Positions 27,774 to 35,412 of a DNA stretch of 64,000 nucleotides are shown here, one piece after another. The DNA comes from Betaproteobacteria bacterium. GTDB taxonomy: Bacteria; Pseudomonadota; Gammaproteobacteria; Burkholderiales; SG8-41. A model generated the notes under the pieces. It did no database searches, was not told the origin of the DNA, and saw only the letters and a program-made list of their open reading frames with translations. The DNA is taken from positions 1 through 64,000 of the forward strand of contig JAQGMI010000135.1 in the NCBI GenBank assembly GCA_028292435.1. The letters are read 5' to 3'. The first letter of the stretch is position 1. Every line of letters starts with the position of its first letter. The position numbers and the translations under genes are program-made.

Positions 27774-29189
27774 TTAACCGGCTGGCCGCATGAATCCATA
27801 TTTCTCGATCCGGGACCTGAGCATGTCACGGGAGAGCCCCAACAGCTTGGCCGATTTCGAGATGTTCCAGTCGGTTTTTTCAAGCGTCGTCGCGACGAGG
27901 TGCCGCTCGACATCCGCAATCCGGACGGTGCCTTGGGGATTGGGGATAAGCCCATAATAATTGTCTTGCGGTAGAGCCGGCTCGAGGTCGCGACGGCGTC
28001 CCGCACCGAGCATCAATTGCTCAGGCGTAATCTGAGGGCCGGTTGCGAGCAGCACGGTCTGCTCGAGCATATTGCGCAGCTCCCGCACATTGCCGGGCCA
28101 GTCATGCCGCATCAGCACCTGCTCGGCCGCGGAGGTAAAACGCAGATCCTTTTTGCCATAGCGTTTGGAATGGATTTTCAGATAATGCTCGGCGATGAGC
28201 AAGATATCGTCGCCGATTGATCGCAGCGGCGGCATCGACAACGTGATCACGCGCAGCCGGAAATACAGGTCGCTGCGAAACCGCCCGTCGCGAACCAGTT
28301 TTTCGAGGTCCTGGTTGGTCGCGCTGATGATGCGGATATTGACCTTGCGCTCACGCACGCTGCCGATACGGCGCACGGTCTTGTCCTCGAGCAGCTTCAA
28401 AAGCTTAGCCTGTATTAACGGGTCGACTTCGCCGATTTCGTCGAGAAACAACGTGCCGCGGTCGGCCGCCTCGGCGAGCCCGATCCTGCGGTCTTTGGCA
28501 TCCGTGAAAGCGCCACGTTCATGGCCGAACAATTCCGATTCGAGCAGATTTGGCGGAAGCGATGCACAGTTCAGTTCGATGAAGGGCGAGTTGCTCCGCG
28601 CGCCCTCAAAGTGCAGCGCTCGCGCGAGCAGCTCCTTGCCGGTACCGGTTTCGCCGGTGATCAGAATGCCGGGCAGGTCGTTGTTCTTGACATGCGTTTC
28701 GGCCGCCAGTACCTGCCGTGCCCGCGCTTTTGCCGCGAGCACGGGCGGCGACTTGCCGATGATGGCGTCGAGCGAGCCGTCGCGGCCCAGACGCCGCTGC
28801 AGCACCGACAGCGTTTTCTCCATCTGCGAGTGTCCGAGCGCGATCTCCAGAACGAGCTTGAGTTCCGCCAGCGATATCGGCTTGGAAAGATAGTCGCACG
28901 CGCCCGCCTTCATCGCTTCGACCGCGATTTGCGTGTTGCCTTCGCCAGTCAACATGACGATTTTGACTTGGGGATCGATGGCGAGCGCCGCCTTGATCAC
29001 TTCAAGCCCGCTCTTGCCGGGCAGCATCTGGTCGGTGACGACGACATCGGGACGCATGCTCTCCATCAACTTCAAGCCCGCCTCGGCGTTGTGCGCCACG
29101 CTGGTCTCCCACTGGGCCCGCTCGTGATACACGCGGATATTGTCGGCGAGAGTCCTGTCGTCCTCTATGATGAGGATGGAGTAGGCCAT
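27774..29189 (-). CDS. NtrC-family sigma54-dependent response regulator
   Basis: The product is 471 residues. The receiver domain (1-125) has the phospho-acceptor Asp in VVTDQMLPGKSG and Lys in YLSKPIS. The AAA+ domain (about 145-385) has Walker A GETGTGKE, the sigma54 contact loop GAFTDA, Walker B GTLFLDEIGE and the arginine-finger region FRSDLYFRL. The C-terminal Fis-type helix-turn-helix (about 420-470) reads TDWNISKSAKLLGLSRDMLR. Such proteins bind 100-200 bases upstream and drive sigma54 RNA polymerase. The gene is 4 bp downstream of its histidine kinase. It is the only sigma54 activator seen in this window and lies close to four good sigma54-type promoters, so it is the best candidate controller of them. 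Confidence 0.95.
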   Translation of the reverse strand: MAYSILIIEDDRTLADNIRVYHERAQWETSVAHNAEAGLKLMESMRPDVVVTDQMLPGKSGLEVIKAALAIDPQVKIVMLTGEGNTQIAVEAMKAGACDYLSKPISLAELKLVLEIALGHSQMEKTLSVLQRRLGRDGSLDAIIGKSPPVLAAKARARQVLAAETHVKNNDLPGILITGETGTGKELLARALHFEGARSNSPFIELNCASLPPNLLESELFGHERGAFTDAKDRRIGLAEAADRGTLFLDEIGEVDPLIQAKLLKLLEDKTVRRIGSVRERKVNIRIISATNQDLEKLVRDGRFRSDLYFRLRVITLSMPPLRSIGDDILLIAEHYLKIHSKRYGKKDLRFTSAAEQVLMRHDWPGNVRELRNMLEQTVLLATGPQITPEQLMLGAGRRRDLEPALPQDNYYGLIPNPQGTVRIADVERHLVATTLEKTDWNISKSAKLLGLSRDMLRSRIEKYGFMRPAG

Positions 29190-29193
29190 ACCT

Positions 29194-30696
29194 TCACGCG
29201 ACTCTGAAGGTCAGGCTGACCTGCGTGCCTTCGCCTTCCCGGCTGCGCAGATTGATGGCGCCGCCGCAGCGTTCCATGATGCGCTCCACCAGCGCCATTC
29301 CCAGCCCGAGTCCGTCGCGCTTGGTGGTGTAGTACGGTTTGAATACGAGTTCCAGTTCGGTCGGCGATATGCCGGGCCCCGAGTCGGTCACGATTACACG
29401 AAGGCGCTTGTGCGCTTCTGCATGCTCGAATTCAACGCGCAAAAAACCGGCATCAGGCATTGCTTCGAGCGCGTTGGCAATGACATTCGCCAGCGCCTGC
29501 GTCGCGAGCCTGCGATCGGCCGCGACCGACGGCAGTTTGGCGGACGGCCGCACGATATTCACCGTCATCGCTCGCTGCTCGAATTGCCGCGCAAAACCGA
29601 GCAGCGTTCGCTCGGTCATGGTGACGAGGTCAAGCCGCTCATCGCCGCCTTCCGGTGACTGCGACAGCGTGAGCAGGTCCCTTACCCAGTCGCCGAGCCG
29701 GTCGGCCTGGGCGATGATATCCATGGCGTTTTTGCGCACGGACGCTGCGTCGCCATCGAGCGCAACTTCGGCGCTCGAGCGGATCGCGGCGAGCGGATTG
29801 CGAATACCGTGGACGACCGCGACTGACATCTCGCCGATCGCGCACAATGGCCCTGCGTCGTCGAGACGGCGCCGCTGCTCGGTCAATACCAGGTCGGCAC
29901 GGCGCAAAAACCAGAACAACACCATGAACAGAATCACGGCACCGAGCGCCGTGCATGAGCCGACAAGCAGGTTGACTTCGTCGATCGTGTCGGCGAGACC
30001 AGCGGGTTCGCGAACGATCTGTGCAACGGCCGCTACTTCGCCGTGCACATCACGCAGCGAGACATAGTCTTCCACCGCCGCCCCCGCGGACCGGTGAGCG
30101 AACAGGGGCTCCTCTGCATTGTGCACCCGCCTGACATTAGTTATCGGCAATGCAACGGGCGAAGCGAAGGCCCGGTCGAGCTCGGGATTGTCCTGCGCGG
30201 CCTGCCCTATCATCGCCGCATCGGTCGACCAAATTATGGTGCGATTGCGCGCGAACACGTGGACGTACACCGCGTCAGGTACGAAGCGCAAATAATCGTA
30301 GAGACGGGAAGTGTCGTCCGCGGCCAAGCCTTCTTCAGCCACCGGCAGCACGAATTGAGCTTTCGCTTCGAGACTTTGGCCGACGCTGACATATTGCCCG
30401 ACGTGCGGCCCGACGTCCGGCCCGCTCCTGCGCATTTCACTCACGTTAACGATAAATCGATTGATCAAAATCGCATCCCGGCTGAGGATTTCATGCGTCA
30501 CGAAATGCGACAGGATGATCGAAAAAGTGAAAGCAAATGCCGCCAGAGTGGTAAATCCGATAACGCAAAACCAGCCCAGCAGTCCGGGTCGCCGGGCCGT
30601 TTTTCCGTCCACTTTCCACAGACGAGTCCGCGTTTCAGATTGCGCCGTGGATGCGGCGCTCCGGCTGGCGGCAGCAATGTTCAGAATCCTGGACAC
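29194..30696 (-). CDS. Membrane sensor histidine kinase, partner of the sigma54 activator
   Basis: The start is taken as GTG at 30696, with GAGGGA nine bases upstream; the frame is open to an ATG at 30783 without a ribosome site. This gives 500 residues. The first transmembrane helix is at about residues 43-65 (CVIGFTTLAAFAFTFSIIL). A periplasmic sensor region of about 180 residues follows, then the second helix near 245-268 (LGAVILFMVLFWFLRR). The H-box VVHGIRNPLAAIRSS and HATPase boxes (NVIANALEAM, VTDSGPGIS, GLGLGMALVERI) follow. This NtrB/ZraS-like layout matches kinases paired with NtrC-family regulators. The periplasmic domain has no recognised ligand motif. Confidence 0.92.
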   Translation of the reverse strand: MSRILNIAAASRSAASTAQSETRTRLWKVDGKTARRPGLLGWFCVIGFTTLAAFAFTFSIILSHFVTHEILSRDAILINRFIVNVSEMRRSGPDVGPHVGQYVSVGQSLEAKAQFVLPVAEEGLAADDTSRLYDYLRFVPDAVYVHVFARNRTIIWSTDAAMIGQAAQDNPELDRAFASPVALPITNVRRVHNAEEPLFAHRSAGAAVEDYVSLRDVHGEVAAVAQIVREPAGLADTIDEVNLLVGSCTALGAVILFMVLFWFLRRADLVLTEQRRRLDDAGPLCAIGEMSVAVVHGIRNPLAAIRSSAEVALDGDAASVRKNAMDIIAQADRLGDWVRDLLTLSQSPEGGDERLDLVTMTERTLLGFARQFEQRAMTVNIVRPSAKLPSVAADRRLATQALANVIANALEAMPDAGFLRVEFEHAEAHKRLRVIVTDSGPGISPTELELVFKPYYTTKRDGLGLGMALVERIMERCGGAINLRSREGEGTQVSLTFRVA

Positions 30697-31064
30697 GTGT
30701 TTATTCCCTCTAGCAGCGCGACAGTTGCCATGTTCCCTCAATCGAAGCCGGGCGCAGAGTCGCCGGCCGCCCGGTGCCGGCACTGATTGTCATGATGGAG
30801 TTCGCATGCGTATGCACACGCGCGGTTCCGCTCGCCCGTCCAAGTATTGCGAACGCTGATTGTCCGCAAATCGACTGGAACAAAACAATACAGAGTTAGC
30901 CTAGATAAACACTGCCCGACTAAGTAGCGCGAAGGCGGGGTGCACATGCGCCGCTTACGGCCAGCCGCAACATACTAATCCGGAGGAATCGCCGTATGGA
31001 TCAGGCCCGGGGAGATTGATGGCAAATATCCGCGCCGCCCCGCAGGCCGACCGCGCGCATCCCG
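30697..31064. other. Intergenic region upstream of the sigma54 kinase/regulator pair
   Basis: This 368-base gap precedes the minus-strand kinase and follows the stop of the PAS kinase. No gene, clear hairpin terminator or consensus sigma54 element was found. The promoter for the two-gene operon must lie here. Confidence 0.4.
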
Positions 31065-32765
31065 TCAGGGCACTGCGTGAAGTGCCGAGACGACTTCATT
31101 TAACCCGCCTTTACAGGCAGCAGGCGGCTTAACCATGACCGCGTCCTGCAACGGGTTGAGACCGGTTTTCGAAATGCTGCGCATCATCCGACCGGTGCGC
31201 GACAGGATCTCCGGAGTGCTGACTTCGACCTCTTTGATACGCGGCCAGCGCACGCGGATCTGCGTGCCTTTACCCGTCCTCGACACCAGGGCAAAGCTGC
31301 CGCCCAGAAGTTCCGCCCGTTCTCTCATGCTCTGCAGTCCCAGCCCGTGATCGAGCGCGCCGGCCTCGACCATTAAGGGATCGAAGCCCGCGCCGTCGTC
31401 TTCTATGCAGAGCTCGAGGACTTCGCCGCCGTTACACAGCCCGAGGCTGATTTTGAGCCGCTCCGCCTGTGCATGCTTCAACGCATTATTCGCGGCCTCC
31501 TGGAGAATGCGAAAGATCGCAATCTTCAGCGGCTGGGGCACGTCGGACTCCGCGACGTTGATGTCTTTGTCGACCTTGACCTTGGTTCCTGATTCTTCGA
31601 TTTCCCGAATGAACCACGACATCGTCGCGCGAACGCCGACTTCGTCGATAATCGCCGGACGCAAATTCATGGCGATGTTGCGCAGGTCGTCCATCACGTG
31701 CGTGACTCGCGGCACCAGTTCCTGCAGCGCCATCGATGCTTCTCGCATGGCGCCTGTTTTTGCCGCCTTCACCGCGCTTTCAAGTTTCATTTTCAGCAGG
31801 CTCAATGACTGGCCCAACCCGTCATGCAGGTCGGAGGCGACCCGCTTGCGCTCCATTTCCTGGATCGACAAATGCTGCGCCGACAGTCGCCGTAACTGAT
31901 TGCGGCTCTCCACCAGCGCCTCCTCGGTCCTTATCCAATCGGACATGTCCCATTCGAGAAAGGTAAACGCTTCGGGGCTGCCATCTTTACCCCGATGCGC
32001 AATCAGCGTCAGGGTGGTTTTAATTTCCGCGCCGTCGCGGGTAACCAGTACAGAATCCCCCCGCCAGATGCCCTCGCTTTCCGCGCGCGGGATCGCCTCA
32101 TCTTCTATCTGTCGCCATACGGAAGGCGCGTGGCACTCAGCCAGTGAAACACCGCTGACGTCGACGTCCGCACCGAATTTCAGCAGTTCGCGCCCGGCCG
32201 GATTGAGATAGCAGACCATACCGCTGTGATCGGCGATTGCCACCAGGCTCGGCGTTTTGTCGAATATCTCCAGCAAGCGGACGTGGATATGTTCCGCGTT
32301 GATGCACTTTCCTGTTTCGCGGCGATAGCGCTCGCTGATCGCGGCCTGCTCTGCCCTGTCTGCGCCGACGCAGAACTCGGACATCTCGTCAATCGTGACC
32401 ACGGCGAAAGCATTGGCGTCCGGATAGTCGGAGTGCGACCGATCGTTACAAAGCCGGGTGGTAATGGTGACCTGCCGATTCAGGACGGGATCGCGCACAT
32501 TGAGCTTGAGGTGCCGGTTTTTTGCGAGCACCTCGGGACGCCCCAGCCGCATAAGATAGCAGCCTGGCCGGCTGCAATTCCTGTGCAGCAGTTCGTGCAG
32601 CAGAATCCCGCGCACAGTTTCCGCTTTCTTCAGCGTCCAGCGTTCCATCGTGCGGTTTACGCGGATGACGCGTCCTTCACGATCAAGCAGGCAAATCAGT
32701 TGTGACGCCGAATCGGCGGCAGACTTCCAGCGATAGCTGGACTCATCCATTGTCGGCACGTTCAC
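31065..32765 (-). CDS. Cytoplasmic PAS sensor kinase, NarL-system type (HisKA_3)
   Basis: The GTG at 32765 with GGGAGG upstream gives 566 residues. There are no transmembrane segments. The first PAS domain (about 15-130) contains a Cys-rich insertion HRNCSRPGCYLM. A second PAS domain covers about 170-290 (LEIFDKTPSLVAIADHSGMV). The dimerisation/phosphoacceptor segment is ERKRVASDLHDGLGQSLSLL. The HATPase has NALKHAQAERLKISL, IEDDGAGFDP and GLGLQSMRERAELLGG. These kinases phosphorylate LuxR-type regulators. The regulator gene at 33051 is just upstream, 285 bases away, and is the likely partner. TTCCCCAA lies about 85 bases upstream of the start. Confidence 0.93.
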   Translation of the reverse strand: MNVPTMDESSYRWKSAADSASQLICLLDREGRVIRVNRTMERWTLKKAETVRGILLHELLHRNCSRPGCYLMRLGRPEVLAKNRHLKLNVRDPVLNRQVTITTRLCNDRSHSDYPDANAFAVVTIDEMSEFCVGADRAEQAAISERYRRETGKCINAEHIHVRLLEIFDKTPSLVAIADHSGMVCYLNPAGRELLKFGADVDVSGVSLAECHAPSVWRQIEDEAIPRAESEGIWRGDSVLVTRDGAEIKTTLTLIAHRGKDGSPEAFTFLEWDMSDWIRTEEALVESRNQLRRLSAQHLSIQEMERKRVASDLHDGLGQSLSLLKMKLESAVKAAKTGAMREASMALQELVPRVTHVMDDLRNIAMNLRPAIIDEVGVRATMSWFIREIEESGTKVKVDKDINVAESDVPQPLKIAIFRILQEAANNALKHAQAERLKISLGLCNGGEVLELCIEDDGAGFDPLMVEAGALDHGLGLQSMRERAELLGGSFALVSRTGKGTQIRVRWPRIKEVEVSTPEILSRTGRMMRSISKTGLNPLQDAVMVKPPAACKGGLNEVVSALHAVP

Positions 32766-33050
32766 CGAGGCACCTCCCTGAACCGGTCACACATTGACGA
32801 ACGAGAACGCAAAATATCATCGCGGGTGCCGCGCCCGAATCAGGTGTCTTCCCCAATTCATATACATTTCACCCGCGTGAGAAAGAAGGTGAATTGCTCG
32901 AAACGTGTTCTCATTTTCCCGCCAGTATGTCGGAGCCATGCTAAGCGGCCAGTCGGGAAAGTGCTTATTTATATGTAAGACTAATCCTACACGAATTCCG
33001 TTGGCATGCGGCAGCGTCTACCATTACCGGTGGTTAGCGGAAGGCAAGAT

Positions 33051-33743
33051 TCATGGTGCGCTGCGGCCGTTGACGGAACTGCGATCGCCCGTCACCACCA
33101 GCCCTTTTTCGATCGCAAAAGCCGTCAACATCGAGGCGTTGTGCAGATCGAGCTTACGCATGAGGTTCGACCGGTGCTTTTCTACCGTCTTTACGCTCAA
33201 TGACAGGTACTGCGCGATGTTTTTGTTAGGGCGGCCTTCCGCGACCAGCTTCAAAACCTGGCGTTCGCGGTGCGTGACGGTGTCCCACGTCGAAGTGGCG
33301 CCATTGCCGCCGTTGCCGCGCAAATAGCGGCTGACGACCCTGTTCGAAATGTCCGGACTCAAGTAGGTCTTGCCGTTTAGCACGCTGCGCAATGCGACCC
33401 GGAGTTCGTCGTGAGTCGCGTCCTTCAAAATGTAGCCGTCCGCACCTGCCCTCAAGCTTTCATGCACGTACTCGTCGGCCTTGTGCAAGGTGAGAACGAG
33501 GATCTTGATATCGGGATAGCGCCGCTTGATCTCCGCAATCGTCTCGATGCCATTGCTTCCCGGCATGGTCAGGTCCATCAGGATCACATGCGGAGAAAAC
33601 GTCGGGATCAATCGCATGGCGTCGCGGCCATTCGACGCTTCGCCGGCAATTTCGAAATCCGGCTCCTGCGCAAGCAGTGCGCGCAATCCGACACGCATGA
33701 GCGTGTGGTCTTCGGCAATCAAGATGCGGTATTTTTCACTCAT
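33051..33743 (-). CDS. NarL/FixJ-family response regulator at the end of the T2SS operon
   Basis: The product is 230 residues; AAGGACC precedes the ATG. The receiver domain has AEDH, the phospho-acceptor Asp in LMDLTMPGSNG, LTLHK and ILKDATHDE. The LuxR helix-turn-helix has VTHRERQVLKLVAEGRPNKN and KTVEKHRSNLMRKLDLHNA. It begins only 9 bp after the last pseudopilin gene, so it is probably cotranscribed with the secretion system. It is a close paralogue of the regulator at 26482, from which it differs by a short Gly/Asn insertion in the linker (RGNGGNGATST) and a C-terminal extension. Confidence 0.93.
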   Translation of the reverse strand: MSEKYRILIAEDHTLMRVGLRALLAQEPDFEIAGEASNGRDAMRLIPTFSPHVILMDLTMPGSNGIETIAEIKRRYPDIKILVLTLHKADEYVHESLRAGADGYILKDATHDELRVALRSVLNGKTYLSPDISNRVVSRYLRGNGGNGATSTWDTVTHRERQVLKLVAEGRPNKNIAQYLSLSVKTVEKHRSNLMRKLDLHNASMLTAFAIEKGLVVTGDRSSVNGRSAP

Positions 33744-33752
33744 GATGGTCCT

Positions 33753-34532
33753 TTATTGAATCGCGCCCTGCGTCACGCCTGGCGCGCCCAGCCCACCTCT
33801 TTGCGCGCCCGTTTGCGCTGACGGTGGTGTTTCCGCCTGGGTTGTTCCGCTTTGCGTCTGGATGGTTACGGGCGGAGTCTGCATGCGGTCTGGCTGCACC
33901 TGCGGCAAGCCCGGTTGCGGCAGCGACTTATCGCCCGGGCTGTTGGCGGAACCCAGCGGCACGGGTTGGCCGGCGGTGGCTCGTCTCGCACGCGGGAAAA
34001 ATACCCATTCGGTGTATTTTGTTTTGCCCTCGAACGCAATGTCGACGAGCTTGAATTCGGATTTTTTCAGCGGCTCTTCCTCGGACAGGCTGTAGACGCC
34101 GATAATCGTGTCACCGGTCGATCTGAGCACTCCCCATTCCGCGCGGCCCGTGATCGGGTCCCGATAGAGTTTGCGCAAATAGCGGCGGGTGTCGGGAAGC
34201 CGCGGATCTTTGATCAGATCTTCGAGCTGACGCGGACCGGCTGCTCCGTTCGCGCCATATAGCGTGAACGCCCGCCTGAACTGGTCACCGATGAAAAGCA
34301 ACTCTGCTTCCTTGTCGCGCTTTTGCACCGTTACCCAGATCTGGCTTATGACCGTCAAACCAATGCCCGTCATAGCGACAAAAATCAGCAGGCCGATTAA
34401 AGTGAAGCCCGCGCGCCGGGCACGCAGATCGAGTGCACGTCCGCCCGGCCAAAAATTGAATAAGCGACGCCTGGCGCGCGCCGCATCGCGTATTGTCGTC
34501 GCAGCCAGCCTGCGGGAGTGTGCCGTGCTCAT
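33753..34532 (-). CDS. T2SS pseudopilin with long Pro/Gln-rich tail
   Basis: The ATG at 34532 overlaps the stop codon of the upstream pseudopilin (TGATG), giving 259 residues. The N-terminus has an unusually long leader of about 42 residues rich in Arg. The type IV pilin-like helix then follows (RRAGFTLIGLLIFVAMTGIG). Gly replaces the Glu5 that most pilins have, as in minor pseudopilins at the tip. The globular part contains DPITGRAEWGVLRS, a motif shared with the next pseudopilin. Residues about 190-259 are a Pro/Gln/Thr-rich, probably disordered tail, which is unusual for a pseudopilin. Confidence 0.82.
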   Translation of the reverse strand: MSTAHSRRLAATTIRDAARARRRLFNFWPGGRALDLRARRAGFTLIGLLIFVAMTGIGLTVISQIWVTVQKRDKEAELLFIGDQFRRAFTLYGANGAAGPRQLEDLIKDPRLPDTRRYLRKLYRDPITGRAEWGVLRSTGDTIIGVYSLSEEEPLKKSEFKLVDIAFEGKTKYTEWVFFPRARRATAGQPVPLGSANSPGDKSLPQPGLPQVQPDRMQTPPVTIQTQSGTTQAETPPSAQTGAQRGGLGAPGVTQGAIQ

Positions 34533-34930
34533 CACCAATCCTGGTAGCGACTGCCGTTGCGGGCGGTGCCCGGCGCGCCGCTGCGAACGTCGTAGACGGC
34601 GCCTTTTTCCGGATTCTCCGGCGCGATGGTCCGCCATGTCGAATTGCTTTCGGTGATCGGGTCGCGCGGCAAACTGCGCAGGTAACGCTTGGTGACCAGC
34701 ATCTCGAGATCGTCCGGGTATTTGCCGATGTCGCCGTAATACTTGTCAAGGGCATCACGCGTCACTGCGAGCGTCTGCCTGAGCGCGGTTTCCCGGGATT
34801 TTTCGAGGCTCGCAACATATCGAGGCACCGCGACGGTGAGCAGCAGCGAGACAATCAGCAACACGACCATGAGTTCGATCAGCGTAAAACCGCGCGAATG
34901 TAACGGAACGTTCATGGGGCCATCTACCAT
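34532..34930 (-). CDS. T2SS pseudopilin (GspG-like)
   Basis: The product is 132 residues, or 127 if the internal ATG at 34915 is used. The first ATG overlaps the end of the preceding gene. The prepilin site is HSRGFTLIELMVVLLIVSLL with Glu5 present. The globular part has a GspG-like layout (DKYYGDIGKYPDDLEMLV, RSLPRDPIT, YDVRSGAPG), although no clear calcium-site residues can be assigned. It is coupled to the genes on both sides by overlapping codons, so its stoichiometry is probably fixed with them. Confidence 0.85.
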   Translation of the reverse strand: MVDGPMNVPLHSRGFTLIELMVVLLIVSLLLTVAVPRYVASLEKSRETALRQTLAVTRDALDKYYGDIGKYPDDLEMLVTKRYLRSLPRDPITESNSTWRTIAPENPEKGAVYDVRSGAPGTARNGSRYQDW

Positions 34931-35412
34931 TGCCGGTACGGCACGCCATTGAGCCCGACGCCGCCGGCCTTCGAATAGACGTCGAATACATCGCGCCCTT
35001 CCTCCGGCGCGTCAGCCTCGCTCTGATAACTGCGCAGGCCCCAACTGGCTTCCGGCGCGAGCGCAGCATCCACGGCCATTGGGTCCGCCGGTATGCGGCG
35101 CAAGAAGAATATCTTCAGCTTGTCGGGGCTTTTGACGTCGACCGTGCCTTCCACCAACACCTTGAGCGATGGCGGAAAGCCCGAATCGCCGACGATCTTC
35201 ACCATTCGCCCGTCGTCGTAGGCCTGCTTGTAGGTGTCGAGCGCAGTTCGTATCTCGCGCAAGGCCAGGCGTAATTCGTGCTCCTTGCTTCGCTGCACCA
35301 CCAGTTCGACGGCGGGCACTGCGATTGCCGCCAGCAGACCGATGATCGCCACCGTGATCATCATTTCGATCAGCGTAAAGCCGCACCCTGTTTTTCGCAT
35401 ATGCGCGATCAT
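34924..35412 (-). CDS. T2SS pseudopilin
   Basis: The product is 162 residues. The prepilin site is RKTGCGFTLIEMMITVAIIG with Glu5 present. The following globular domain has a GspG-type ending (DVFDVYSKAGGVGLNGVPYRQW). A basic segment LKIFFLRRIPADPM matches the region that in GspG proteins leads into the calcium loop. Its start overlaps the stop of the secretin gene (ATGA), and its stop overlaps the next pseudopilin. Three tandem pseudopilins plus GspG at 43118 make four in this system. Confidence 0.85.
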   Translation of the reverse strand: MIAHMRKTGCGFTLIEMMITVAIIGLLAAIAVPAVELVVQRSKEHELRLALREIRTALDTYKQAYDDGRMVKIVGDSGFPPSLKVLVEGTVDVKSPDKLKIFFLRRIPADPMAVDAALAPEASWGLRSYQSEADAPEEGRDVFDVYSKAGGVGLNGVPYRQW

